Counted from the first letter of the stretch, positions 10,701 through 23,251 are shown. The stretch: 64,000 nt of DNA from Sternotherus odoratus (GCA_032164245.1 JAVMKO010000001.1:60866892-60930891); one strand, 5' to 3'. Program-made: numbers and translations. The notes: generated by a model not told the origin, from the sequence alone.

Positions 10701-12479
10701 TTTTTTTTATGATCTTCTGACAGGTTCACAATTGTTATATTATAGTTGAGGATCTTAACACACGTTTTTAGAGCCATTCACCCTTTTGGAAATCAAAGTT
10801 AATTGATGATGCCTCAGGTGAGACAGGAGCTCTTATTTGTCATACTGTGTCTTTTCTATATGACGATATATAGGATGGTACAGTTTAGGAGATCCTGGTA
10901 TATAGAATGGTAAATGAGATCCAAGTAAAGATGACAGTGCATCCTTATGACATTACATGTTGTGTGAGACACCAAAGTTCACAATAATATTGTAAAGGAC
11001 AAGCAAAGATTTCCCAAGGTTCTCAAATAAAAACATGGAAGCCTCATTATTTATAGATTCCACATTCTCCTCAAATCTGCTTATGTTGCCCATCTTCATG
11101 TTCAGATTTACAAAGAAAAATATCTGACCACTTTGGGTTACTTTGATCCTCTACAGGATATGTTTGTTTTAAACATTATTCTGTATCTTGGAAGAGCTTA
11201 ATTAGAAATACACATAAGGGAAGCTTGCTAGCCAACTATGAATTTGTATTTACCAGTGACATTTACAAAAGATACTTCAGGTTAAAATAAAAGCATTTGC
11301 TAAACTGAATAAACAAATCATTATGTTAACAAATATTTTCAGGATCTTTATGTATGACAGTCCTCTTTGCTACAATCGGCTTTACTCATTCGCGATACAC
11401 TCCAATCGGAGAGAGGATTATAAAATGCTGGAAATAATATTGTATCTTTTACAAAAAATAACAGAGTAGTGGAGAGCTCAACATTAAAAAGAGGACATCT
11501 GTATAGGGCTTTTAATGGTTCTTTGGATGAAAGACTAAGAACAGCTAGAGACAATGCTAATATGCAGTCTGCCTAAATCTTTCTCTTTACCCAGGATTTA
11601 TGTGGATTTGAGGAGAGGTTGTTTATATAAACAGTGAGTGAAAAGCTTTCCCAGTCAAACAAAATGGAAATCTACAATTAGACATTCTAAAGAACATATT
11701 TTTGTATGCAAGACTTATGATTGAACGTATGAGACCGGCTGTGATAAAACTGCTTTCTAATACTTTTATTGGCTGTTGCAATCAATTTTTTTTTTAATAT
11801 TTAGCTTATTTATTCAAGGGATTTAATAACCAGCGTACTGTTTAGTGGATTTTCAGGTTTTTTTGTTTGTTAAAAATCCTTACCAAAGTGTTGAGTATTT
11901 TCTTACTTTGTCTTTGAGAACTCCCCCAAACCTGCATGAATTTAATGACTCCTTTTCTTTTTAGAGGGAGTAAGGCCTCCCTCTTTAAGATTCTCAAACA
12001 CTTGCTAAGTCAAGACATCACTTTCTCTTTCAGCCAATTAGCTATTACCTAAAATAACTTTTATATATATAATAACATTCAGCAGTTGTTAATTGTAACA
12101 TTAATATAAAATCTCTTAACCGTGATTTAAAAATAATTATGATTACTTAACTATCTTTAGGGTAAATTTTCAATGTCTCTTCAGGATACATGGATAAGCA
12201 CAATTTTATTATGTTGTGACTGCGTAGTAGAACTGATGATGAATTTTGTCTGCTCGCTGATGATTTAACAGAGTTTGTTAAAATGCTGTTTACCTATTGT
12301 TTGATACGTTTTGTCTGAAGAAATAATTTTATTGCAGTGAGAGTGAAATTCAATTCACCAGCGTAATGTGGGGGAGCTAGGGAGACAAAATATACCACTA
12401 TCAACCCTGGATCCAGGACCTAAATCTGCAGCAAAGAACCTCATCCCTGTCATCTGTTGACTGACTCTTTAAGAGGTGA
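7755..12479 (+). other. Repeat-poor, A+T-rich region, probable intron
   Basis: After the donor the CpG density falls quickly by about 8.1 kb. A G-tract lies near 7858-7877 and A-tracts near 8396-8404 and 8595-8610. I find no LINE, SINE or DNA transposon of clear family for more than 4 kb, which is unusual in this repeat-dense window, and no exon-like coding block with flanking splice sites. Conserved non-coding elements could be hidden here. Confidence 0.4.
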
Positions 12480-12900
12480 TATGGGTCCAGCCCCAAGCTG
12501 TGATGTACTTTGTGACACACTTAGCTCACCTCCCCAAGGTGTTTGGATTTTTTTTTGTTTTGTTTTTTTAGCAAAGCTCATGACAAGTAGATCACGTGGC
12601 TAAAATCAAGCCTTCTGGGATGGCTATAAAAACAAGCCTCTGGAAAGCCAAGGAGAAGAGAGAAAAGGGAGGCTCTGCAAAGCAGATTTGGAACCTGGCT
12701 GTTGGAGGGCAGGGAAAACTGGCTTGAACCACTCCGCAGCGCCATGGAGAACTGTGGAATCCTTAACAAGGAAGAAGAGTTGGCACAAGAGGGGCCAAAA
12801 GAGAGTATGTTTTTATAAAGATTTAATTGGACCCAAAGAAGGGACTCCTTTGGACTGTGAACAAGTTATTTGGGGAGAGGCAAGAGGAGGGCATACTGCA
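12480..12900 (+). mobile_element. LTR-like fragment
   Basis: The segment has a promoter-like GGCTATAAAAACAAGCC at about 12620 followed by purine-rich sequence. It resembles an LTR repeat I remember from turtles with 'GTGCCACA...CTCACCTCCCCAAGGTG' upstream of a TATA box. No clean TG..CA ends or target duplication can be read, so limits and class are uncertain. No viral genes are present. Confidence 0.4.
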
Positions 12901-12939
12901 CCCTGTGGGCTGAAATGTGACCATTGCTCATTTGTACCT

Positions 12940-13015
12940 CTTAGAAATGTAGGTCGCTCCAATGGCCCATGCAGGTCAGTACCCTCTCTCTGACAGTGAC
13001 CACTACCAGAAGCCT
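12940..13015 (-). mobile_element. CR1 3'-end fragment
   Basis: On the minus strand 'GGTCACTGTCAGAGAGAGGG' then 'GGGCCATTGGAGCGAC' matches, with decay, the CR1 3' region seen at 54.4-54.5 kb ('GGCCACTGTCGGTAGACAGG' then 'GACCTTTGGTCTGAC'). Confidence 0.5.
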
Positions 13016-13059
13016 CAAAGTAAGATGTACGCCCACGCAGCATCTCTGACTTACAAAGT

Positions 13060-13352
13060 TCAGGGGGGAGGGATGCTCCACCCCTGCTCTGCCCTAGGCC
13101 TTGTCCCCACTCCACCCCTTCTCCCAAGCTTCCATTCCACCTCTTTCCACTCAACTCTGCCTCTTCCTGCCCCCCTCTATTCGGCCCCCCACCTCTTCTT
13201 CCTGCTTCTGCCCCACTGGCAGGCAGGATGCACTGGGGAGGGGGGAAGAAAGAGCTGATCTGCTGGGCCCTCAGTGGGTGCTGAGTACCCACTTTTTTTT
13301 TTCCATGAGTGCTCCAGCCCAGGATCACCCATGGAGTCGGCGCCTGTGCACC
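13060..13352 (-). repeat. Turtle-type interspersed repeat with pyrimidine-rich interior
   Basis: The minus strand begins GCGCCGACTCCATGGGTGAT, then GGCTGGAGCACTCATGG, an A-tract and GTGGGTACTCAGCACCCAC. This order matches a repeat I remember from turtle DNA ('GTGGGTGCTCAGCACCCAC'). The rest is C+T-rich on the plus strand. A 190-codon minus-strand frame crosses it but has biased composition and no motif, so I do not call it a gene. Confidence 0.5.
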
Positions 13353-13499
13353 TGCATAATGAGCAGCTAGGCAATAATCTTCCAATAAGCTTACTTTTTT
13401 CTTAATTCCTGGTGTTTAGTGGTTGATTTTCAAATAGCACAAAGGTTTTTTATCCCCTATACATTTTTGTCCTATCTAATTAAACTGCTGGTATTATTA

Positions 13500-14835
13500 A
13501 CTAATATCTCCTCTTTGAATTCTTTGAATTAACAAACCTTGGAATGCTGGGGAAGTTCCAGAAGGCTGGGGAAAGCTAATTGTGAAAATATTATACAAGA
13601 ATAAGTGAATGGAATAGCGTGACACTGTGCCTTTACAAAATCATGGAAAAGCTGATGGGGAATGCAGTCAGTTGAGAATTAAAAGATGTCAATAATTAAT
13701 GCCAGTCAACCTGATTTTTATGGAAAATAGGTTTTTGTCAAACTTGATATTGTTTTTTTTTTGGTGAAATCACAAGTTTCGCTGATGTAATATACTTAGC
13801 CCCCATGACGTTCTGATTTAAAACAAAACAGAAACTCACTCTACAACATCCTATTAAATAAAAAAAAAGGTGATTAAGTGATGATTACAAAAATAATTAT
13901 AAATGGAGTATCATCATTTAGAGGGGGTATTTCTAGCGGGGTGTCTCAGAGGTCTTCCCTCAGCCCAATACTGTTCAATATCTTTATTGATGATCTGGAA
14001 GAACATTTGCAAATCCCACACAAATTGAAGTGGAAAATAGTAGTGGGGACAAGTCTGTTATACAAACAGATTGGGATTGGTTAGTAAGGTGGAATGAATT
14101 GAGCAACATACAAATGTATGTTTGTAAGGTCATACTTCTAGAAACAAAGAATGTTGATGCCACTTATAAGTAAGGGAAATGTATCCTGGAAAGGTGTGAT
14201 GCTGAAAAGGATTTAATTGCTTATCTACCAGACCACCTGAACATGAACCCCCAGTGTGATTCTGTATGTCAGAGGGCCTATGCAATTCTTGGATCTATAA
14301 GCAGGGAAATATCCAGTTGGAAATATCCAGTGGTTTTATCACCTTATATGTCATCAGTGAGACTTGTGCTGGAAAAATATGTCCAGTTTTAGTGTCTAAA
14401 TTTCAAAAAGGATGTTGACAAATTGGAAATGATTCAGAAAAAAAGCTATAAGAGAATAATTTCAGGTCTAGGAAACATGTCTTCTAGCAAGAACCTAAAG
14501 AAGATTAATCTATTTAGTTTATCTAAGAGGTTAGGTGCCTTGACCTTGGGCTACATGGAGAAAAGATTTCTGATAGAAAGTTCTTTAATATAGCAGAAAA
14601 GGCACAATGAAGTGCAATGGTTGGATGCAGAAGCTAGACAAATTCAAACTAGAAATAAGTCACAGGTGTGTGTGTGTGTGTGTTTTAAAAAAGAGAAATT
14701 ATAGCTCAAACAGCAGTTATGGACTTCCTGAAGAAATTACTGGGTGAGATTCTTTGGTCCGTGTATGCAGAAGCTCAAACTAGATGACCATTATGATCCT
14801 TTCTTGCCTTAAAATACATGAATCCATGAATGTCT
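13500..14835 (+). mobile_element. CR1 LINE, 5'-truncated and decayed, with 3' end
   Basis: Plus-strand remains of CR1 ORF2: a 'GKVPEGWGKAN'-like start near 13550, an RT block around 13939-13995 reading 'GVSQRSSLSPILFNIFIDDLEE' in outline (intact elements have GVPQGS), then 'LEMIQKKSYKRII'-like sequence near 14420. It ends with CTAGATGACCATTATGATCC and an A-rich ATGAATCCATGAATG tail at about 14775-14830. The catalytic YxDD block is missing or deleted after 14040, and the frame is broken throughout, so the copy is inactive. A (GT)n run at 14666-14683 lies inside it. Confidence 0.8.
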
Positions 14836-15000
14836 TAGCTTGAATATATTGTGGCAGTGAGTTCCACAGGCTGATTAATACATTGTGTAAAAGAGTAAAG
14901 TATTTTCCTTTTATCAGTTTTTAATCAGTGGCCTTTACATTTCAGTGAAAATATTCCTGATTCTTGTAATATAGGGAAACATGTATGTATGCTGATCTAA
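14836..15000 (+). repeat. Old interspersed repeat, family uncertain
   Basis: The string GTGGCAGTGAGTTCCACAGG followed by 'TTCCTTTTATCAG' and 'CTGATTCTTGTAAT' matches a repeat I recall as widespread in reptiles and birds. It directly follows the CR1 tail. I cannot assign the class. Confidence 0.4.
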
Positions 15001-15162
15001 AGCCCATTGTACATCTTACCCAAAGCTCACAGAAGTCAATGGGAAGTCTCTGACTCTCTTATATGGAAGTCTCTCAGTGCCTCTAAACATATTTTATCAA
15101 TGAAAATTCTGCTTAAAAAGTGATGACCTGGTAGGGCTCTCTGCTAGCTCCTTCTAGTGTTC

Positions 15163-15400
15163 CTACATAATATTTGGCATATACAGATATTTTGCTTGCT
15201 CACTGTTCCCTAGCATTTTCCAGGCAATAATTAGATTAAATGCTGGGTGAATCAGTTTGGATACTAAATGAATGAATTTATTTTTCCTCTTTCTATCTCT
15301 TAGCCTGTTTCCAATCCATGACAGCTCTCTCTCTCTCTCTCTCTCGATTACTGGCATTAGTGAAGAACTTTATCAAAGTCTTTTTTGAAAATCCAAATAA
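15163..15400 (-). mobile_element. CR1 LINE fragment with (TC)n interruption
   Basis: The minus strand reads 'DFQKRL..' type sequence near 15390 and 'LSWIGNRLRDRKRKN' near 15300, both parts of the CR1 reverse transcriptase. A CT run at 15325-15345 (GA on this strand) sits where the intact element has coding sequence. It gives an 'ERERERE' string in the open frame and is best seen as a microsatellite born inside the dead LINE. Confidence 0.6.
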
Positions 15401-18279
15401 AGCTGCAGATGATTCTTTAGCATGTATTGTGCAAGATTTAAGGCCACTGAATTTACACAGTGGATGGATCTTGTCTGTAAGCAGACCTACAACACTCCTC
15501 ATGCCAGGCTTTGAAAGGCCACTTTGGATATCCCTTCTGTAGTATAGACTCATCCCAAAGTAGCCGCTACATCAAGTGTCCTTTTCTAAACAAACCCAAT
15601 GGCGATCTTGTGTTCTATGGATGGCATTGTCCCGGACCTCTGAACCAGAAGGAATTTCATTGTGCATGCATTACCTTGTTCCAGGGTAACTTTATCTTGT
15701 ACGCATCACCTTCCAGACCCTCAGTGCTAGGAAATGATATTTACATACACCATGCCATAGACTGTTGCCACTGTTCATAAGTGAGTGCTTTTCATTTTCA
15801 GTGAACTGTCGTGGTGAATTGGCAAGAAAGGATGGTTGGAAGAGGCTCTTCTCCTCTGAATGTGTCACCGAGTTGTAGATGGGAAATTAGGTGGCTCAGG
15901 CCTAATTGAAAAGATGCTTATTGGGGTGGGTGGAACAAGATCAATCTTCATTCTTTAATTTCAGAAACACAAAAAAATCTAGATGTCCCTATCTGAAGGG
16001 TCCAAGTTTTTAACTAAACATACATTTGATAAGCACAGCAACAAAGCTATTGCTTTTGATATAAATCTACAAACTGATCACCTTTTTATTCTTCTACATT
16101 GCACTTTACCATAGCTGTTTCCTGTTTAATAATAATCAGGAGAGATTGTGAATTTGTTCCTCACTTTGATCTTTCTGAGTACCTAATGGCTAAAGCAGAG
16201 AGACAAAGGAAACATATTCAAGTGACCTTGGCAGAGGTCAAATACATCTTCATGATATACTAGAATTGCTTAAAGCTATAAGCAATCTGATGTGTATTGC
16301 TTTTATTTTCCTAAAATCTTGCAAAATGGGATTGGAATGAGGTTTCATATATTAATGTGTATTAAAATTTAGTACCATTTAAACATGTTGGGATAAGTGC
16401 TAAAACAGAAGCACTCCAAGAAAAATCGGCTGGGACAAAATAAGCTTGCAGGCATCTAATCTAACTCTATGCACCATTGCATTTGTTATTTTCAAAATTT
16501 ATATCCATTTTTACTGACATTGACAATGACTTAAATTTATTTTAATACATGATCTCCAAAGGTTGGATTTACCACTTGTACATCAATTAAGATAACTGTT
16601 AACTGGTTAACATGAAAATTAATTTATTCTTTATAAATGTGGACAGAAATCCTGTACTTTTGAAGTTAAATAAAGCATAAAACCCACTATGAAAATCAGC
16701 AGTGTCTAAGAAAATAGTGGCACTAAATATTTCTAGCTCGCAATCAAACAGCTACACAAAGTTGGAATCTCAGATTGATCACTGTTTACCCAAATGTCAA
16801 CTGGCTTCCAAAGCAATAAACAGCCAAGCGTTTACTAAAGGTGATGAATCAGTTTCCTGGAGGAATAATTGAGACTGTGTACTCTGACTGTTCTTGAAGG
16901 ATTCAAACATATCCCTAAAGCCAAAATGTATGTCTGCCTTTCTGACTAACTTGTGCACCTCTTTATCCATCAATTGGATTCTAAAATGGATGTATCACAT
17001 CTTGGTGAGATGAAAGATAATCAGTGCTAGCATAATGAAACACGACAGTGCCCCTCTAGTTAAGGCTCTATTGGAATTCCCTTGTTTTAATATCAACATG
17101 AGTTTGAGGAGCGTATAACTAATCAATTTGCATTTTTATTGGGTTGAAATTTGGCTTTAAGCAATGGCTTTTTTTTTTATTCACATAATTTTTTGGTTTT
17201 TAAAAAGACATAAAACAGTTCAGCAGTTTTAAGGGCTCATTTCAGAGCTACATGGGCAAATTCTTTGCTGTAAATTGACTCAACTTACTCATGTCTCAAG
17301 TGGTATTCTCCCTCCCACACTGCAGTTTCACGACAGTGGACACCTTCCTGAGATGAACAAAAGCCATCTCCTCTGAAGAACTCCTTATGTACAATTTGCA
17401 GGGTGTTAGCCTCATAGGTTCTCAAGAAGATGAAAGAGTATAAAGTTAGGGAGATCTGTTGCTGATGCCCTAGGGGAGAAGGAAGGGCTCAACGTGAGTA
17501 TGTAGAAAATAGTGAGTCTTGTTGAAGGTAGAGCTTTTTGTATAATAGGGTAAAAGGTTGTGCACATTTTGTTCCCTCTGCTAGGCTAAACATTTTCTAC
17601 CACACAAGTGGTTCTGAGGATAAATTATTGTGCTCAGATACTACAACGAAGGGGGAATACAAGTATCTAGAAAGAAGAAGGCATGGCAAATATTGGCTTT
17701 TGTCCAGTCCTTCCCTAGGTACACCCATAATACTACTAGGGCTGCATAAATTAAGTTGCTTTAAGCAGGTTTAGTGGTAATTGTGCTGCTTAAATTCTCA
17801 GTACAGTTTCTAGGTCAGCTATGATGTCAATTTTTAAGTTCTAACTCAACTCAAATGTTTCCATTGAAATATCCTGAAGGGTCAGCTTTAAGCCATTTAG
17901 GGAAGGGCATTTTAATTTAAAACATTGTTCCATCTTCAGTTAGATTGCGCTTTTCCATCTTCATGAGGCTATTGTACAGATGATCAGACTGCCTGCTTTA
18001 CCATCTGAAGTTATAATGGGGCTTGATGAAGTTAAAGATAATGGGCTGTGTTCAGTCTATGCCTACCTGGGTGTATAATACTGTACACATTTTCCCCTCC
18101 TCCACTTAAAGAGTAGTTGCAAATATCTGTCCCTGAGGTGCTGAGGTAAATATGATGTATGTCATAACACTACCTGCCAGAGTGAAATAGTTGCTTCAAG
18201 AGGGCTAACACCATTGAATGAGCAAATTCACCACAAGGTCAGCCAGAATCCTGGCAAATGTGTACCTAGCCTTCCACAG
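15401..18279. other. No gene or element recognised
   Basis: A+T-rich, largely repeat-poor sequence. Open frames of up to 89 codons have no motif. Candidate intronic DNA. Confidence 0.4.
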
Positions 18280-18282
18280 TAA

Positions 18283-18570
18283 GGGCTTGTCTTCACTAAA
18301 GTGGGGAGGGATCGATCTTTTGGCGATTTGATTTATCACGTCTCCTCAAGATGCGATAAATCAATCACCAGCGGCGCCCCCATTGACTCCGGAACTCCAG
18401 CTTGCCAAAAGGCGCAAGCTGGAGTCAACAGGGGACCTCGCTGCCAACCGCTGCCACCGTGAGGATGGCAGGTAAGTCGGCTGTAGAGACGCAAATTCAG
18501 CTACGTTATTAACGTAGCTGAATTTGCGTCTCTACAGCCGATTTTCCCCCCCCCCAGTGAAGACCAGCCC
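18283..18570 (-). mobile_element. Multi-hairpin MITE, copy A (PIF/Harbinger-like, TAA duplication)
   Basis: The ends are inverted repeats GGGCTTGTCTTCACTA and, at the right, its complement AGTGAAGACCAGCCC. Both are flanked by TAA (18280-18282 and 18571-18573). A 3-bp TWA-type duplication is typical of PIF/Harbinger elements. The interior has no coding capacity but carries three inverted repeats: a GATTTATCACG..GATAAATC pair, an ACTCCAGCTTG..CAAGCTGGAGT pair and a 65-bp palindrome. Four more copies lie in the window. This copy and copy B have the opposite orientation to C, D and E. The strand given is arbitrary. Confidence 0.85.
18477..18541. repeat. Perfect 65-bp palindrome inside MITE copy A
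   Basis: The arms are 32 bases each and match without error around a single T at 18509. The core reads CTACGTTATTAACGTAG. It would form a long hairpin in single-stranded DNA or RNA. The perfect match contrasts with the decayed repeats around it. Confidence 0.95.
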
Positions 18571-18573
18571 TAA

Positions 18574-19363
18574 GTGAGTTGTTCAGAGGACCAGGTAAAG
18601 TAGTGAGTGTCCTGTAGCACATACCGGCAGCCTGAAATGGAAGCCTGCGCTGATAGAAGGTTTCTTGTTGCAAAATCAGGTACTGTTCCATATTGCCTTG
18701 AATTTGTGCAGGACTTGGTGCTTTGTGGCAACTCCGTTCTGAATGTCCTTGCTTTTGTGCATTTAAATCACATCTTTCTTTTCTTTTTTTAAGCATAGTT
18801 CTATAAAATGTAATTTATTTTCATAGGAGAAGTTTAATTCCATCTTGTAAATTTTAATTTAGATTTCAAAGCACCAGTGTATAAGCCGTGTGAATGATGA
18901 AGAAAGTTGCACAAAATAAATCATCCAGTGTCAATCATAATTTAGACAACATAGCTTAACCGGATATTACTTTTCTTTATATCCCATCTCTTGTCCTGCT
19001 TTCGAGGGCTCAACAAATGATTGAGAAGATCGGTTTGAAAATGCATTCCCAGTTGTTTGACAAACATTATAAAATATAGTGGGCAAATTTATGAAAAGGA
19101 AAAGTAGGAGAGGATGGAACTCAAATTGTCCTTGTCCTCATATTAAAATTATGTGAGCTTATAATGGTGGGTTGCGATCAGTGGCAGCAGTTTTCAGAAA
19201 ATAAAAATATTCTATATCCAGAAGAGGCAGCGTTTACATTGATTGTAAAACTTTCAGAACACGGACCATCATTTTAGTTGTGTTCATTTAGTTCCTACAC
19301 TAGCATAATGGGACCCTGATCTCTGACTGGGGAGCTCTACCTGTTGCCGCAATACAAATATTA
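18574..19363. other. No gene or element recognised
   Basis: Spacer between MITE copies A and B; A+T-rich, with no recognisable motif. Confidence 0.5.
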
Positions 19364-19629
19364 GGGCTTGTCTTCACTACAGTGGGGAGGGATCGATCTT
19401 TTGGCAATCGATTTATCGCGTCTCGTCAAGACATGATAAATCGATCGCCAGCGGCGCCCCTGTCGACTCCGGAACTCTAGCTCGCCAAAAGGCGCAAACT
19501 GGAGTCGACGGGGGAGCGCGCCACCACCGTGAGGACAGCAGGTAAATCGGCTGTAGATACACCGAATTCAGCTACATTATTAACGTAGCTGAATTTGCGT
19601 ATCTACAGTCGATTCCCCCCCCCCCCCCC
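19364..19629 (-). mobile_element. Multi-hairpin MITE, copy B, right end lost
   Basis: Starts GGGCTTGTCTTCACTACAGT after TTA and follows copy A closely, including the palindrome around CTACATTATTAACGTAG (one mismatch here). After GTCGATT it runs into a C-tract (19614-19629) and stops: the right inverted repeat AGTGAAGACAAGCCC is absent. This points to a deletion starting in the homopolymer. Confidence 0.8.
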
Positions 19630-20404
19630 ATATGCTGTAACCATATCAACCACCTCTATCATTATATTATGGATCCTAACTGTGCTTTAAAACTAGCAAA
19701 CAGTCTTCATTTGTTTACTGTTATTTGCTAGATATAGAGGAATTGGTTATAATACCTGTTATAAGTTATAATGGGAAACAGATATAGTAGGAAATTGGGA
19801 TATTGGATTTATTGACTATAAGTTGAAACCAGTTCTGTTACCCAGTATACCAGCTTCCTAGTATAACCAATAATCCATTTTCCATAAGCACCACAAGCTT
19901 CCATTCGAATCCAGTTTCCATTATGTTGGTTCACCAGTTTCCAGTGTAATTCCAGTGAATTGTTTGCTTATGTTAAGATAACTAGTACACATGTACCTCC
20001 AGATTCTCAACTGAGATCTGGCTCCTTTGCACTATTGAGGACACAAAGGGGTTGGATTTTGGCTGTAAATGGCCAGCAAGGAATTGAAATGGGCTGTACA
20101 TAGCAAGCTGATGAGGAGGTGGCTCCTGTTTCAGCAGCCCCACTGTCTCTTGTGTTAGAAAGGGAGGGGGCATGTCAGGGACATAACAGGACTCTTCTGT
20201 GCCTATCCTCTACTGGCAGAGGGTCCATTATGGGCTGTGCTGTGGCATAATATAGAGTAGTCCCTAATTTCATCAGGGCTGGTGCACTTCTTGTCCTCTC
20301 ACTGTACATGCTGCCCACAAACCTATCTATGTTGGTGACCACCACAACAGCAATATCTGACAGCTTCACATCCCATTAATAAATGCTCTGTTGAAGTAGG
20401 GACA
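19630..20404. other. No gene or element recognised
   Basis: Mixed sequence with short direct 'CCAGTTTCCA' repeats near 19910-19940; otherwise nothing recognised. Confidence 0.4.
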
Positions 20405-20552
20405 TATAACCCCCCTTTTTACAGATGTGGGGGAGGGAAACAGGCACAGAGGGTTGAAGTGATTTATCCAAGGTCATTCGGGAAGTGTGGCAGAGTTAAG
20501 CCCAGATCTCCTGAATCCCAGGTCATGGTCCTAGCCACAACACCACTGAGGG
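20405..20552 (-). mobile_element. MIR-like (CORE-SINE) fragment
   Basis: The plus strand reads TTTTTACAGATG, then AGTGATTTATCCAAGGTCAT, then GTGTGGCAGAGTTAAGCCCA and a CCTAGCCACAACACCAC end. This is the reverse complement of the MIR consensus order (tRNA-like head, 'TGACCTTGGGCAAGT', 'CATCTGTAAAA'). MIR elements are old tRNA-derived SINEs moved by L2 LINEs, whose remains are also in this window. Confidence 0.75.
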
Positions 20553-23248
20553 GAAGTAGAATAAGGCCCATGGCTGTAGAGCTAGCACACGAAAGGCTCA
20601 GTAGCATTGTAAACTAAAAGATTTTTCTTTCAAACCCACTATGCGCAATATAATTAAGTGGGTTTTGTGTGTGTGCATTTTAATAATGGAGGTATCAAGC
20701 TAAAAAACTGGTTAAAATAAAAGCAATCATATGTATATTTATTTTGCTGGAATTTAGATGATTGTATTTCCTTAAAGGTCATACATACCCCCACCACTGG
20801 CAGAGAATTTCATTGCAATATCTTGACAGTATAAGGGAGTAGCTAGTTAAAAATAAACCACATTATTCAGAGCTCAGAGTTCGTGTGCAGTTTTGCCTTA
20901 TTATAAAAGAACTGATGTGTGTATTTGCCAAATCCCTGCGGAGCTGTCAAGAAAGAACAAACTTTCTATCCTTGAGCAGGATTTTGAATGGTAATTAAAA
21001 CTTTACTATTGGCTGCTTAGAAAGTTGTAAAGTTAAGAGCCAGTACAACTTTAAATGAAGACCTAGCATAGTGCTTTTGAAAAAAAATGTTTTATGTCCT
21101 GAATGTGCCGGGGACAATGGTTAAAGATAAAAGGCTAGATTTTTGTCTACCTGTCTACAAGTGGTCAATAGAGAGAGGGTGAAAAGAAGTCTTCCCTCAT
21201 CTTTTGCTCTTGCACAAGGACTAGCAATAACTGTGATTCCTGAGGCATTCTCCAATGCACATTGGAGTCCATGGGAAAATTGCCATGGTTTTCATTAAGC
21301 TTCGGATCAGGCCCATCACACCAAATGAACCAAGGACTTCAGCACCAATGGTAGTGCCAGAAATATCACAGTGGGCAAGAACTATGCAAGTGGAACCATG
21401 GCCTCTCCTCTCTGCGGTCTACAATGAAGGTGTAAGTTGACTAAGCAGTTATGTTTTTTAAGCTGTATTACAAAAATCGTTTAAGGTATTTTGTATTATT
21501 TGTCTGTAGAAACCTGTTCAGAAGATCTGGATAGCTTGTGACCTTCCCCCTCCTTCCCCAAAAAAGTCATGGCATCACAGTTCTTTAAATGGGAACAGTA
21601 TGTGATGTTAAAGCCTCAGGGTGTGAAAACACGTTTTCAGTGTAGTGCTGGAAAATGTGCAGGGGAAAAGAACTCTGCTATATAAAGATAAAAGAGAAGC
21701 TGTCAATGTGGAGAATAAGATATGATGTATATTTTAGGCTTATAAAGGGTTTTTAAAAAAATCTGAGAGTGGCTGTTGTTTCACGGTATCGTATATTGCA
21801 GAAAGTATATTTTTACATCCGTTCTAAAGAGGGGTGTTAAGTTAGAACAGTCTAGAAAGAGAAATTCAATACAGCATGTGAAAAATCAGATCATAGCAAA
21901 ATGGTTGTCCTTGCTGATATCATTTGCCCTAAAATTTATCACTCATTTTGATCTTCCTTCAAACTAACAGCTAAAGGTGATGTTTTGGTAGTTGATTTCT
22001 GGCTTATAAAGGTTAATTTAACTATATTTAAATACAGTGGGTCTACAACTGATTTTTCTACATGTATGGAAATTCTCATGTATCTGGTTTCTCTCTCTCC
22101 TACTTTTCCCACAGTATTATGATATGCATTCATGTGAAAGAGGCCAATTATACTCTGATATGTATAAATAATGCAAAAGTTGCTGCTGCCAATAGAGGAA
22201 AAATAATTTTTAAAAACCTGTGCCCAAACAGCTGAAATGTTGAGGAGGGGATTAAAAGACCTTTTTAAAAAAAGTTTTCATTTTCTTTAGCACCTTATCA
22301 CCTGTTTAAAATATAGTAAAACACAATCTGGACAATTTTAGCTTATGTTGTGTTTTTTTTCCCCTTGGTCTGAGTATTTAATTTGATAATGAAATCCCAG
22401 ATCATCCTCTGAGAACAGTACGCTCAAGAGCATTTTTCATGTATTGACCTCCTGTGCTGTCTCTGTAGCATTGCCTTCCAACCTTCTCTAGACCCTGTGG
22501 AAGATGGTATTCCTTCATCCTTGGTCAATTTTGGGAGAGAAAAGTTTACTGGAAGACACACACTTGTCCTTCTCTGGACCTATGGAGAATACCTAGAAAA
22601 AATTAATACAATCAGGAACTGTTATTTTTCTGTGGTTATCTGTAGCTATCTTCAAGGGTCTGCGTTGTCTGAGGGAGTTCTTGATAGCACAACTTCAGTA
22701 GAACCATGCTACAGATTACTGGGGGTGGGAACAAAGCAGTTCCAGAGGCCCAGGGCTTCTGTGAAGGTGACCTTGGCCTCATATTGACCCTGTAGTGTTT
22801 GTGGGGTCTGCAGCCTTATTTTTTCTTTCCTTATTCCTTTAAGGAAGCAAAATCCTGACCCCATTGAACAATGTGTACAGTCTCCATGAATAGATCCGTA
22901 GTGACATTTCCTCTCCAGTGATTTCTCCCTTAGGTTTCATTCTGCGGGAGAGTAATCTGGCTTGAAAATTTACACAGTCTTTACATTAACATTCAGTGGG
23001 GCTTATCAACCTCTGTAATCGGCTTACAAAAATCAGCTGTGAATCTTTCTGGACCATATGTCTGTTTCTTCCATGCTTATTCCTATTGGAGAATCAGCAT
23101 TGGCTTAAGAACTGACGTCACATAATTACTTGTTCTGTTTTCAAAAAGTGGTGCTGTTAAAGGTAAAAGAACCTTTATAATGGGGAAAAAAATTAAATAC
23201 TGCATCTTCACTGGGCCTTAAAAACTGGGAATAATGAGATAAGCAAGT

Positions 23249-23251
<3 letters not shown>
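20553..23251. other. No gene or element recognised
   Basis: A+T-rich, repeat-poor. Open frames up to 96 codons have no motif or splice context. Confidence 0.4.

Noticed and set aside
12813..13385. 190-codon minus-strand open frame
   Set aside because: It spans an LTR-like piece, a CR1 fragment and a low-complexity repeat; biased composition, no motif.
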